A stretch of 28,188 bases of DNA, from assembly GCA_036001225.1 (NCBI GenBank), contig DASYUM010000008.1:1-28188 (forward strand), written 5' to 3'. This document shows positions 20,959 to 27,879 of the stretch, piece by piece; the first letter of the stretch is position 1, and every line of letters begins with the position of its first letter. Source of the stretch: DASYUM01 sp036001225. Lineage in GTDB: Bacteria > Methylomirabilota > Methylomirabilia > Rokubacteriales > DASRDR01. The notes below the pieces were generated by a model. The model worked only from the letters and a program-made list of their open reading frames with translations. It ran no database searches and was not told the DNA's origin. The position numbers and the translations under genes are program-made.

Positions 20959-21474
20959 TCAGCGGGTGGCCGTCACCGGCCGCCCGGCCCGCGCGTTCCA
21001 GGCTTGGACGGCTTCCGTCGCCTCTACCGCGTCGGCCTCCCCGAAGCCGCGAACGTCGGAGGTCAGCTCGAGGCGGAGGCCGTTGGGGTCGAAGAAGTAG
21101 ATGGAGTGGCAGAAGTCGTGGTCCACCGGCCCCAGAACCTCGACGCCCTGGCCGACCAGGTGCTCCTTGTAGCGGAGCAGCGTCCCCCGGTCGGGGACCC
21201 GGAGGGCGAGGTGGCGGACCCAGCCGGGGACGACCGTCCGGTCCTCGTCCCGGGGCAGGCCGATGATCTCGAAGAAGGCGACGCAGCCGCCGTCCGCCAT
21301 CTGGAAGAACGTGTGGAGGTGCGGATACTTCTCGCCGGTGCTGGGCACGTTCTCGTTCTGGACCGAGGCCACGAGCTTCATGTTGAGGCACTTCGTGTAG
21401 AAGTCGACGGTCTTCTGCGTATCGCGGGTCAGGTACGCGACGTGGTGCAATCGCTGAGGCGGGGCGAGCGGCAT
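20959..21474 (-). CDS. VOC-family (glyoxalase/extradiol dioxygenase-like) protein
   Basis: A 171-residue protein of the vicinal oxygen chelate superfamily, with two beta-alpha-beta-beta-beta modules: RLHHVAYLTRDTQKTVDFYTKCL with GCVAFFEI, and GWVRHLALRVPD with SIYFFDPNGLRLELTSD. The metal ligands expected in such proteins (His near residue 11, Glu in FFEI, His in VRHLAL, Glu in LRLELT) are all present, so it is probably an active metalloenzyme: glyoxalase, epimerase, or ring-cleaving dioxygenase. The start at 21474 has AAGGAGG upstream (21482-21488). It heads the transcript that continues into the substrate-binding protein, so it likely acts on the imported compound or a by-product. Confidence 0.87.
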   Translation of the reverse strand: MPLAPPQRLHHVAYLTRDTQKTVDFYTKCLNMKLVASVQNENVPSTGEKYPHLHTFFQMADGGCVAFFEIIGLPRDEDRTVVPGWVRHLALRVPDRGTLLRYKEHLVGQGVEVLGPVDHDFCHSIYFFDPNGLRLELTSDVRGFGEADAVEATEAVQAWNARAGRPVTATR

Positions 21475-21516
21475 GGGGAGCCTCCTTGGTCGAACCGGAG
21501 TGCGTGGAGCGCGGCC

Positions 21517-21522
21517 ATTATA
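21517..21522 (-). promoter_or_regulatory. TATAAT -10 element upstream of the VOC gene
   Basis: A perfect TATAAT (21522-21517), preceded by GAGC, in the 107-base gap between the hydrolase stop and the VOC start. A consensus hexamer is rare in DNA this GC-rich, but no good -35 is seen at 16-18 bases. A small GGGCG-CTT-CGCCC hairpin lies just upstream and may end the preceding transcript. Confidence 0.4.
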
Positions 21523-21581
21523 GCTCGGGGGCGAAGCGCCCGCCCAGGGCGTGCTGGCGACCGGCATCGGCCCCGGCTGGC

Positions 21582-22862
21582 TCAGGCCGCCGGGAAGCGC
21601 GCCCTGAACCAGGCGGTAAGAAGGGCGAAAACCTCGGCGCGGGTGTCCTTGGTGACGCCGGTGAGCGGCAGGCCGTAGTGATCGGCGCCGTCCACGACGC
21701 TCAGGGTCTTGTCGGCGGCCGGCGAGACCTGGAACTGGGCCTCGGCGTCGGAGAGGAAGACGGCGTTGTCGCCGCTGTAGGCGACCACCAGCGTCGGCAG
21801 GTCCACCCGGGGGAGGTTGTCGAGGAGCGCCGCCCGCGAGGAGAGGCCGGACCAGGTGGACAGCCAGGCTCGCGGCGTCGCCAGCCGCCCGAACGCGAAC
21901 GGTGAGCCGTAGTTGGCCAGGTCGGGTCGGTCCGAGTAGAGATCGCCGGGCCGGCGATCGTTCGGCTCCAGGGTGAGGTCGAGGTAGGCCAGCTCGGCGG
22001 TGGTGCGGTAGATGACCATGATCGCGTCGAGCGAGGCGCGCCGCTGGAGGAAGATGCGTTCCTCGATGGAGAGCCGAGCCGGGTCGGCCTCGGCGAGGCG
22101 GGCCCGGAAGTAGCGCTCCTGGGCGACGTGCTGGCGGGCCCGCGCGTCCAGCCGCGCCACCCGCGCCCGCTGGGCCGCCCGGTAGCGCTCGACGAACTCG
22201 GGGCGGTAGCGGCTCGGCGCCGGCGGGAGCCGAAAGCCATTGGCGGGGTTGTACATGTCGAGCGTGGGATCGCCGGCGAGCGCGTCGCCCTCGTCCACCA
22301 CCGAGGGATCGATCGCGCGCAGCAGAAACTTGCCCTGCCCGACGTGGGCGGCCAGCGAGACGAACCCGTCGGCCGGCGGCAGGTCGTGGGCGTTGAGGTC
22401 AAGCGGATCGCCGGCCGGCGTCTCCCGGACGCGCGCGGGCGGCGATGTCGCCGCCTGGGCCTGATAGTAGGCGAAGAGCGAGCCGCCGCCGCTGTTCCCG
22501 AGGAAGACCACGTGGCGAACGCCGTGCTTCTCCCGGAGGAGGCGGAGGCCGGCCGCGATCTCGAGCAGGACGACCTCGTGGATCATCGCGGTGTCGTTGT
22601 TGACCCAGCGGCTGGCGTGGCCAAAGGCGGCGTAGCCGTGCTCGAGGAGAGCCGGGATCGCGTAGTGTTGGGAGAAGTCGCTGCGCGGGTGCATCAGGTA
22701 GACGGCGGTGGGGGGGACCGCCGGTCCCTGCCAGTAGAGGATGCCGCGCGAAGGGACGTCGTCGGCGGCGACCACCCGCTCGACCTGGTGGCGCGCGCCG
22801 GGCGGGAGATCGCCGAACTCGACCGGGCGGGTCGCGTGGCCATACCGTGGAGCCTGGGCCAT
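21582..22862 (-). CDS. Alpha/beta-hydrolase-fold protein
   Basis: A 426-residue alpha/beta hydrolase with the nucleophile elbow GNSGGG (Ser124), a likely acid in AYSGDNAVF (Asp365) and the catalytic His in DGADHYGLP (His395), so the triad is complete. YLMHPRSDFSQHYAIPALLEHGYA precedes the elbow. A long insertion, rich in Arg and Ala helices (about residues 215-275), probably forms a lid. No signal peptide is present. It follows LivF1 by eight bases and is cotranscribed with the ATPase genes. An esterase or amidase acting on the imported compound would fit (inference); the reaction is not readable from the sequence. Confidence 0.82.
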   Translation of the reverse strand: MAQAPRYGHATRPVEFGDLPPGARHQVERVVAADDVPSRGILYWQGPAVPPTAVYLMHPRSDFSQHYAIPALLEHGYAAFGHASRWVNNDTAMIHEVVLLEIAAGLRLLREKHGVRHVVFLGNSGGGSLFAYYQAQAATSPPARVRETPAGDPLDLNAHDLPPADGFVSLAAHVGQGKFLLRAIDPSVVDEGDALAGDPTLDMYNPANGFRLPPAPSRYRPEFVERYRAAQRARVARLDARARQHVAQERYFRARLAEADPARLSIEERIFLQRRASLDAIMVIYRTTAELAYLDLTLEPNDRRPGDLYSDRPDLANYGSPFAFGRLATPRAWLSTWSGLSSRAALLDNLPRVDLPTLVVAYSGDNAVFLSDAEAQFQVSPAADKTLSVVDGADHYGLPLTGVTKDTRAEVFALLTAWFRARFPAA

Positions 22863-22870
22863 GCCGGGGC

Positions 22871-23599
22871 TCAGCCGAGATAGGCGCGCCAGAGCGCCTC
22901 GTTGCGGAGCAGCTCGGCCGGCCCCCCGTCGAGGGCGACCAGCGTGCCGAGCTTCATCAGGTAGACGCGATCCGCGATCGGGAGCACCTGGCGCACGTTC
23001 TGCTCGACCATCAGGATCGTCGTCCCCAGCTCGCGGTTGATCTCCTTCACCTTGCCGAGGGTCGCCTCCAGCGCGAGCGGCGCCAGCCCGATCGACGGCT
23101 CGTCGATCAGCAGCAGGACGGGCGCGCTCATGAGCCCGATCCCGATGGCGAGCATCTGTCGCTCCCCGCCGCTGAGCGAGGCCGCCCGCTGGCGGCGGCG
23201 CTCGGCCAGCACCGGGAAGAGGACGAAGACCTGCTCGAGCTGGCGGGCGCGGCCCCGTCGGTCGGCCAGGGTCCAGGCGCCCAGCTCGAGATTCTCCCCG
23301 ACCGACATCTCCCCGAACGTGTAACCGCCCTGGGGAATCAGCGTCACGCCGGCGCGCAGGTGCTGGGCGGGCGGACGCCCGGTCAGCTCGGCGCCTCGGA
23401 GCCGCACCCGGCCCTGGTAGGGCAAGAGGCCGAAGATCGCGTGCAACGTGGTCGTCTTGCCGGCGCCGTTCGGCCCATACATCACCACGATCTCGCCGGC
23501 GGCGAGCCGGAGGTCGATCCCGAGGACGACCGGCTTCGCCCCGTAGCTCACGCGGAGACCGGCGACCTCGAGCAGCGCCTCGGTCGTCGAGCGCAACAC
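22871..23599 (-). CDS. LivF-type ABC transporter ATPase (set 1)
   Basis: A 242-residue ATPase of the LivF branch. Walker A is GPNGAGKTT (about residues 42-50), then the Q-loop IPQGGYTFGEMSVGENLELGA (read in parts), signature LSGGERQMLAIG, Walker B LLLIDEPSIGLAP with the catalytic Glu, and TTILMVEQNVRQVLPIADRVYLM, which has the LivF-style Gln-Asn in the switch region. I start it at the GTG at 23599, two bases after the LivG1 stop. The family residues are all normal, in contrast to the second LivF in the window. Confidence 0.92.
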   Translation of the reverse strand: MLRSTTEALLEVAGLRVSYGAKPVVLGIDLRLAAGEIVVMYGPNGAGKTTTLHAIFGLLPYQGRVRLRGAELTGRPPAQHLRAGVTLIPQGGYTFGEMSVGENLELGAWTLADRRGRARQLEQVFVLFPVLAERRRQRAASLSGGERQMLAIGIGLMSAPVLLLIDEPSIGLAPLALEATLGKVKEINRELGTTILMVEQNVRQVLPIADRVYLMKLGTLVALDGGPAELLRNEALWRAYLG

Positions 23600-23601
23600 G
23601 G

Positions 23602-24381
23602 TCAGGCGGGGGTGCGGGGGGACCCGAGCGTCGTGCCGAGATAGGTGGCGATCACGGTGGGGTCCGCGCGCACGGCCTCCGGCGAGCCGGCGATGATCAG
23701 CCGCCCGTGGTCGAGCGCCACCACCCAGTCGGAGACGCCCATCACCGCCTCCATGTTGTGATCGACGAGGAGCACCGTCCGGCCGCGCGCCACCAGGCCC
23801 CGGATGATGGCCAGGATGCCGTCGATCATGTCCGCCGGCAGCCCGGCGACCGGCTCGTCGAGCAGAACCAGCCGCGCGTCGGCGGCGAGGACGCGGGCGA
23901 TGGCGAGGAGCTTCTGCTCGCCGTAGGAGAGGCGGTCGGCCGGCACGTCGCCCTGGTCGCGGAGCCGAACCTGGTCCAGAACCTCGCGGGCCTGGCGCTC
24001 GCGGGCGGCGCGCCGGAGAGGCGGCTGACCGCGCAGCAGCGCCCGGCCGAGCCGCTCGGCGGGCTCGTCCAGGAAACCGAGGAGCACGTTGTCGAGCACG
24101 CTCAGCCGGCGGAAGAGCTTCAGGTCCTGGAACGTGCGGCCGACGCCGAGGCGGGCGACCCGGTGGGGCGGCAGCGTATCGATCCGCTGTCCGTCCAGGC
24201 GAATCTCGCCCGCGTCGGAGGCGAGGAAGCCGCAGATGACGTGGAACAGCGTGGTCTTGCCGGCGCCGTTCGGCCCGATGAGGCCGGTGATCCGGCCGGT
24301 CTCCACGGTGAAGGAGACGTCGGCCAGCGCCTGGACCCCCCCGAACCGCTTGGAGACGGCGCAGACCTCGAGGCGCGGCAT
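23602..24381 (-). CDS. LivG-type ABC transporter ATPase (set 1)
   Basis: A 259-residue ATPase of the LivG branch. Walker A is GPNGAGKTT (residues 36-44), followed by GVGRTFQDLKLFRRLSVLDN (family Q-loop block), signature LSYGEQKLLAIAR, Walker B LVLLDEPVAGL and the switch His in LLVDHNMEAVMG. It probably pairs with LivF1 (two bases downstream) to energise LivH1/LivM1, although those permease genes lie 4 kb away, beyond the hydrolase, VOC and binding-protein genes. The ATG at 24381 is nine bases after the cytochrome c stop, with a TATAAT in between. Confidence 0.93.
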   Translation of the reverse strand: MPRLEVCAVSKRFGGVQALADVSFTVETGRITGLIGPNGAGKTTLFHVICGFLASDAGEIRLDGQRIDTLPPHRVARLGVGRTFQDLKLFRRLSVLDNVLLGFLDEPAERLGRALLRGQPPLRRAARERQAREVLDQVRLRDQGDVPADRLSYGEQKLLAIARVLAADARLVLLDEPVAGLPADMIDGILAIIRGLVARGRTVLLVDHNMEAVMGVSDWVVALDHGRLIIAGSPEAVRADPTVIATYLGTTLGSPRTPA

Positions 24382-24389
24382 GGGGAGCG

Positions 24390-24395
24390 ATTATA
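24390..24395 (-). promoter_or_regulatory. TATAAT element overlapping the cytochrome c stop
   Basis: A perfect TATAAT (24395-24390), eight bases before the LivG1 ATG and overlapping the cytochrome c TAA. If used, transcription would start almost at the ATG (leaderless). No -35 match is visible upstream. It shares the GCTATAAT form with the element at 21517-21522. Confidence 0.3.
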
Positions 24396-24807
24396 GCGCG
24401 GCCCGCTGCCGCCTCACCGCGGTGGGGGGCGCGCTGGCGCGGGGCAGCGCCCGCAGGTAGGCCACCAATGCTTCGATCTCGGCGTCGCTCAGCACGAAGC
24501 CGAAAGACGGCATGCCCGGCTTGCCGACGCTGGCCCCGCCGTGGCGGATGAGGTCGGCCAGGTACTGGTCGGGAAGCGCGGCCGCCTCCGGCGCCGCCAG
24601 GTTCCCCGGGCGCAGGAAGAGCAGCCACGCGCGCCAGCCCCCGCGGCCGTCGGCGCCGTGGCAGCTCGCGCAGTGGGCGCGGAAGAGCGAGCGCCCGGGC
24701 TCCGGGCCGGGCACCGGCTGGGGCGGCGGCGCCAGCCACACGGCCGCGACCAGGCCGGCGGTGACGAGCCCGGCGGCGGCCGCGCCCCAGCCGAGCGCGC
24801 GCCTCAC
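24391..24807 (-). CDS. Small membrane-anchored or secreted c-type cytochrome
   Basis: A 138-residue protein: short basic start, one hydrophobic segment (about residues 8-26) acting as signal or anchor, a Pro-rich linker, then a class I cytochrome c domain with a haem site CASCH (Cys46, Cys49, His50) and a likely axial Met99 in GKPGMPSFG. LSDAEIEALVAYLRAL at the end is the standard C-terminal helix. It would carry electrons in the periplasm. The GTG start at 24807 lies inside a 37-bp repeat whose other copy covers the LivF2 stop. Its place between two transporter ATPase genes is unusual. No oxidase or dehydrogenase partner is in view. Confidence 0.88.
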   Translation of the reverse strand: MRRALGWGAAAAGLVTAGLVAAVWLAPPPQPVPGPEPGRSLFRAHCASCHGADGRGGWRAWLLFLRPGNLAAPEAAALPDQYLADLIRHGGASVGKPGMPSFGFVLSDAEIEALVAYLRALPRASAPPTAVRRQRAAL

Positions 24808-24897
24808 GGGTTGCCGGTGGAGGTTGAGCCGCCGGCCCCTGCGGCTCCCACGGTCACCGACCAGCCGAGCGCGCGCCTCACGGGTTGCCGGTGGAGG
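24787..24897. repeat. 37-bp direct repeat (74-bp offset) at a gene junction
   Basis: Positions 24787-24823 and 24861-24897 are identical over 37 bases, giving one and a half copies of a 74-base unit. Each copy contains the end of livF2 (codons STGNP, stop) and the start of the cytochrome c gene (GTG AGG CGC...), which overlap as GTGA. A short local duplication of the junction is the simple explanation. It separated two genes that once overlapped by 4 bp. Confidence 0.85.
24804..24881 (-). other. 25-codon mini-ORF created by the junction duplication
   Basis: The GTG at 24881 overlaps the LivF2 stop and opens VRRALGW, the same seven residues as the cytochrome c start. After 25 codons the frame ends STGNP and a TGA (24804-24806) that overlaps the real cytochrome c GTG. 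It is a by-product of the duplication rather than a gene by descent. It keeps a stop/start overlap at both ends, so ribosomes could pass through it to the cytochrome gene. Confidence 0.55.
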
Positions 24898-25630
24898 GCG
24901 CCCGCCATTCGAGCAACGTGCGCCGCACGCGGGCGTCCGCCAGGAGGTCGGCTCCCGGACCGGCCACCATGACGCGGCCCTCGTCGAGCATGAAGGCCTG
25001 GTCGGCGAGCCGGAGCAGCCGGCGGACGTGCTGGCCGGCGGCGAGGACGGTCACGCCGCTCGCCGTCACCTCGCGGAGCGTCGCCGCCAGCCCGGCGACC
25101 ACCGGCCTGGCCAGGCCGAGGAACGGGTCATCGAGCAGGAGGAGCCGCGGCTGCGCCATGAGCGCGCGGCCGATGGCGACCATCTGCTGCTCGCCGCCCG
25201 AGAGCGACGCCGCCGGCTGCGCGCGCCGGTCGCGGAGCAGCGGGAAGAGGTGCTCGACACGAGCGAGGCTGGCCGCCGTCGCCCGGCGGGCGGCCGGGAG
25301 ATAGGCGCCCAGCTCGAGGTTCTCGCGGACGCTCAGGTCGCCGAAGAGCCGTCGGCCCTCGGGGATCGCAGCGACGCCGAGGGCGGCGATGCGATAGGGC
25401 GGCCGGCCGTCGAGTCGGGCGCTGCCCAGCCGGATCGTGCCCTGGCGGAGCGGCAGAAGGCCCGTGATGGCGCGCAAGAGCGTGGTCTTGCCGGCGCCGC
25501 TGGGGCCGACCAGGGCGACGAACTCGCCGGCCCGCGCCTCCAGCGAGACGTCGCGAAGGACGAGGGCGCCATCGTAGCCCACGCTCACGCCGTCCACGGC
25601 GAGAAGCGAGACTGACACCGGCCCTCTCAT
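24878..25630 (-). CDS. LivF-type ABC transporter ATPase (set 2), altered Walker B
   Basis: A 250-residue LivF-like ATPase from the ATG at 25630, overlapping the YceI stop by 4 bp. Walker A is GPSGAGKTT (residues 42-50), then IPEGRRLFGDLSVRENLELGAY and signature SLSGGEQQMVAIGRAL. Walker B reads LLLLDDPFLGLARPVV: the catalytic Glu that follows the Walker B Asp is Asp168, and the usual GLAP is GLAR. The switch segment is AGQHVRRLLRLAD. ATP binding should be normal, but hydrolysis may be slow, so it may depend on the partner ATPase LivG2. The gene ends in the 37-bp repeat. Confidence 0.9.
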   Translation of the reverse strand: MRGPVSVSLLAVDGVSVGYDGALVLRDVSLEARAGEFVALVGPSGAGKTTLLRAITGLLPLRQGTIRLGSARLDGRPPYRIAALGVAAIPEGRRLFGDLSVRENLELGAYLPAARRATAASLARVEHLFPLLRDRRAQPAASLSGGEQQMVAIGRALMAQPRLLLLDDPFLGLARPVVAGLAATLREVTASGVTVLAAGQHVRRLLRLADQAFMLDEGRVMVAGPGADLLADARVRRTLLEWRAPSTGNP

Positions 25631-26196
25631 TTCGGCACGGCGACCAGCTCGAACCGCACCTGGACCTCGTCCTGAATCGGGTTCAGCCGGCTCTGATAGG
25701 CGATGCCGAACTCTCGCCGGTTCAGCGTGACCTCGCCGACGACGCGGAGGGCACCCGCCACCTCGGTGACCGTCACCGGCACCGTGAGAGGTCGGGTCAC
25801 GCCACGGAGCGTCAGCCGGCCGGTCACCATGACGCGCTCGCCGTCGCGGCGCACCGCCGACGACTCGAAGATCGCCCGGGGGTGCCGCTCGGCGTCGAAG
25901 AAGTCCTCGCTCCGCAGGTGGGTGTCCCGCATCCGGATCCCGGTGTCGAGCGACGCCACCTCGATGGTCACCCGCGCCGAGGCCATCTCCCATCGCCCGT
26001 CCTCGAGGCGGATCTCGCCGCCGAAGCGCGTGAAGCGGCCGTCGGCGTCCATGAAGCGTGAGACGGCGTGGAACCGAAAGGCACTGCGCCCGGGATCGAT
26101 GACGTAGAGCCGCGGCTCGGCGGCGACGAGGGCGGCCGCCAGCCCCGCCACCAGCGCGCCGGTGGCCAGGGCCCACACCCGGCGTGACGCGCGCAT
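25627..26196 (-). CDS. Secreted YceI-family (lipocalin-like) protein
   Basis: A 189-residue YceI-family protein with an N-terminal signal peptide (basic MRASRRVWAL, hydrophobic run, cleavage near VAAEPRLY). The mature part is the family beta-barrel: YVIDPGRSAFRFHAVSRF, GRFTRFGGEI, the MRDTHLRSEDFFDAERHPRAIFESS block (read in parts), GRLTLRGVTRPLTVPV and RREFGIAY. YceI proteins bind polyisoprenoids or amphiphiles in the periplasm, and some are linked to quinones or haem. I start it at the ATG at 26196, one base after the LivG2 stop, with GAGG upstream; a GTG at 26211 is possible. It lies inside the LIV operon with coupled starts on both sides. Confidence 0.9.
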   Translation of the reverse strand: MRASRRVWALATGALVAGLAAALVAAEPRLYVIDPGRSAFRFHAVSRFMDADGRFTRFGGEIRLEDGRWEMASARVTIEVASLDTGIRMRDTHLRSEDFFDAERHPRAIFESSAVRRDGERVMVTGRLTLRGVTRPLTVPVTVTEVAGALRVVGEVTLNRREFGIAYQSRLNPIQDEVQVRFELVAVPK

Positions 26197-26197
26197 C

Positions 26198-26929
26198 TCA
26201 GTCGTCCTCACCGAGATAGGCCTCGGCCACGCGGGGCGACGCGAGCACGTCGGCCGGCCGGCCGTCGGCGACGATCTCGCCCTGGTCGAGCACGACGAGG
26301 CGGTCGGCCAGCTCGGCCAGGACGCCGACCGCGTGCTCGATGGCCAGCACCGTCACTCCGCGCTCGCGCAGCCGGCCGTAGAAGCGCACCACCTCCTCGC
26401 GGCCGCGGGGCGGGAGTCCCGAGGCCAGCTCGTCGAGCAGGAGCAGGCGCGGCTCGGGGCCGAGCGCGACCGCCAGCTCGAGCCGCTTCTGCTCCCCGAG
26501 TGACAGGGCGCGGGCCGGCGCCGCCGCCTTCGCCTGCAGCCCGACCAGCTCCAGGAGCCGCTCCGCGCGCTGCCGCCGCTCCCGGCGACCGGGCCGTCCG
26601 GCTCGGGCGAAGGTCACCCCGACCAGGACGTTGTCCAGCGCGCAGAGGGCCGGGAACAGCCGGGCAATCTGAAAGGTGCGGCCGAGGCCCCGGGCGGCGA
26701 TCCGGTGGGGCGGGAGGCGCGTCACCTCGATGCCGTCGAGCCGGACCGTCCCGCTGGTCGGGCGGAGGAGACCGCTGACGATGTCGAAGAGCGTGGTCTT
26801 GCCGGCGCCGTTCGGCCCGAGGAGCGCGACCAGCGAGCCGGGCTCGACGACGAGGGTGACGTCGCGGAGCGCCTGGAGCCCGCCGTAGCGCTTGCTGACG
26901 CCGCGCAGCTCGAGCCGGGCCGCGGTCAT
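26198..26929 (-). CDS. LivG-type ABC transporter ATPase (set 2)
   Basis: A 243-residue LivG-branch ATPase from the ATG at 26929, overlapping the LivM2 stop (ATGA). Walker A is GPNGAGKTT (about residues 38-46), then GLGRTFQIARLFPALCALDN, signature LSLGEQKRLELA, Walker B LLLLDELASGL (Leu in place of the usual Pro, Glu kept) and the switch His in AIEHAVGVLAELAD. It should pair with LivF2, but a YceI gene is placed between them. The catalytic residues are intact, so it may be the working ATPase of this set. Confidence 0.92.
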   Translation of the reverse strand: MTAARLELRGVSKRYGGLQALRDVTLVVEPGSLVALLGPNGAGKTTLFDIVSGLLRPTSGTVRLDGIEVTRLPPHRIAARGLGRTFQIARLFPALCALDNVLVGVTFARAGRPGRRERRQRAERLLELVGLQAKAAAPARALSLGEQKRLELAVALGPEPRLLLLDELASGLPPRGREEVVRFYGRLRERGVTVLAIEHAVGVLAELADRLVVLDQGEIVADGRPADVLASPRVAEAYLGEDD

Positions 26930-27879
26930 CGGTCGGGACCCGGCCACCAGCGTTGCCCGAGGCCGGCGAGCCCCCGCGGCAACGAGACCGCGACGACGAC
27001 CAGGGCCAGCGCATAGGGGAGCTGGTGCAGGCGGGGGAGGGCCGGCTGGAAAACCAGCTCGGACGCGAGATAGAGGAGGAAGGCCCCCACGGTGGGGCCG
27101 AGCAGCGTGTGGACCCCGCCGAAGCTCGCCATGACGAGGGGGAGGATCGAGAGTCCGCGACCGAAGGCGAGGTCGGGCTCGAGGGCGCGCACCGCGTGGG
27201 CGTAGAGCGCCCCCCCGACACCGGTGAGCGCGCCGGAGCAGGCGAAGGCCAGCAGCTTGTAGGGGGTCGGGGGCACACCGAGGAGCTGGGCGCGCTCCTC
27301 GCGCTCGCGGAGCGCGGCCCACGCCAGCCCGACCCGCGTGCGGCGGAGGCCGGCGTAGACGCCGAGGGTGGCGAGGAGGAGCGTCAGGGCGAGGTAGTAG
27401 CCACCGGCGCGCTCGCGGGTCAGCGCGTCCGGCAGGGCCAGCGAGAGCGGTGGCAGCGCCGGGATCCCGATCAGGCCGGCCCCGCCGCCGGTCAGCGCGG
27501 TCCAGTTGAGCGCCAGCCCCCGCACGCCCTCGGCATAGGCGAACGTCGCCAGCGCCAGGTAGGCGCCCCCGAGGCGGTGGGCGCTCAGGCCGATGGGCAA
27601 GGCCACCAGCGCGCCGACGGCCGCCGCCGCCAGGACGCCGAGCCAGGGGTTCCACCCCGCCCGCTGGGCGAGCAGCGCGCTGGCGTAGGCGCCGGCCCCG
27701 AAGTAGACCGCGTGGCCGAACGAGATGAGGCCGGCGAGCGCGAGCAGGTTCCAGGCGCTGGCCAGGGCGGCCCACAACAGGGCGGCGCCGAGGATGTAGA
27801 GCCAGTAGGGGTCGAACCCGACCAGGGGCGGGACGACCAGCCCGCCGGCCAGGGCGACCATCGCGATGGCCGTCGTCAT
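26926..27879 (-). CDS. Branched-chain-type ABC transporter permease LivM (set 2)
   Basis: A 317-residue polytopic LivM-family permease: LWAALASAWNLLALAGLISFGHAVYFGAGAYASALLAQ (read in parts) is the family's N-terminal signature, and RTRVGLAWAALREREERAQLLGVPPTPYK is the ATPase-coupling loop, followed by GALTGVGGALYAHAV and FGGVHTLLGPTVGAFLLYL. It overlaps LivH2 upstream and LivG2 downstream by 4 bp each, so LivH2-M2-G2 are translationally coupled. It is only distantly similar to LivM1, so the two sets are not a recent duplication. Confidence 0.92.
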   Translation of the reverse strand: MTTAIAMVALAGGLVVPPLVGFDPYWLYILGAALLWAALASAWNLLALAGLISFGHAVYFGAGAYASALLAQRAGWNPWLGVLAAAAVGALVALPIGLSAHRLGGAYLALATFAYAEGVRGLALNWTALTGGGAGLIGIPALPPLSLALPDALTRERAGGYYLALTLLLATLGVYAGLRRTRVGLAWAALREREERAQLLGVPPTPYKLLAFACSGALTGVGGALYAHAVRALEPDLAFGRGLSILPLVMASFGGVHTLLGPTVGAFLLYLASELVFQPALPRLHQLPYALALVVVAVSLPRGLAGLGQRWWPGPDR

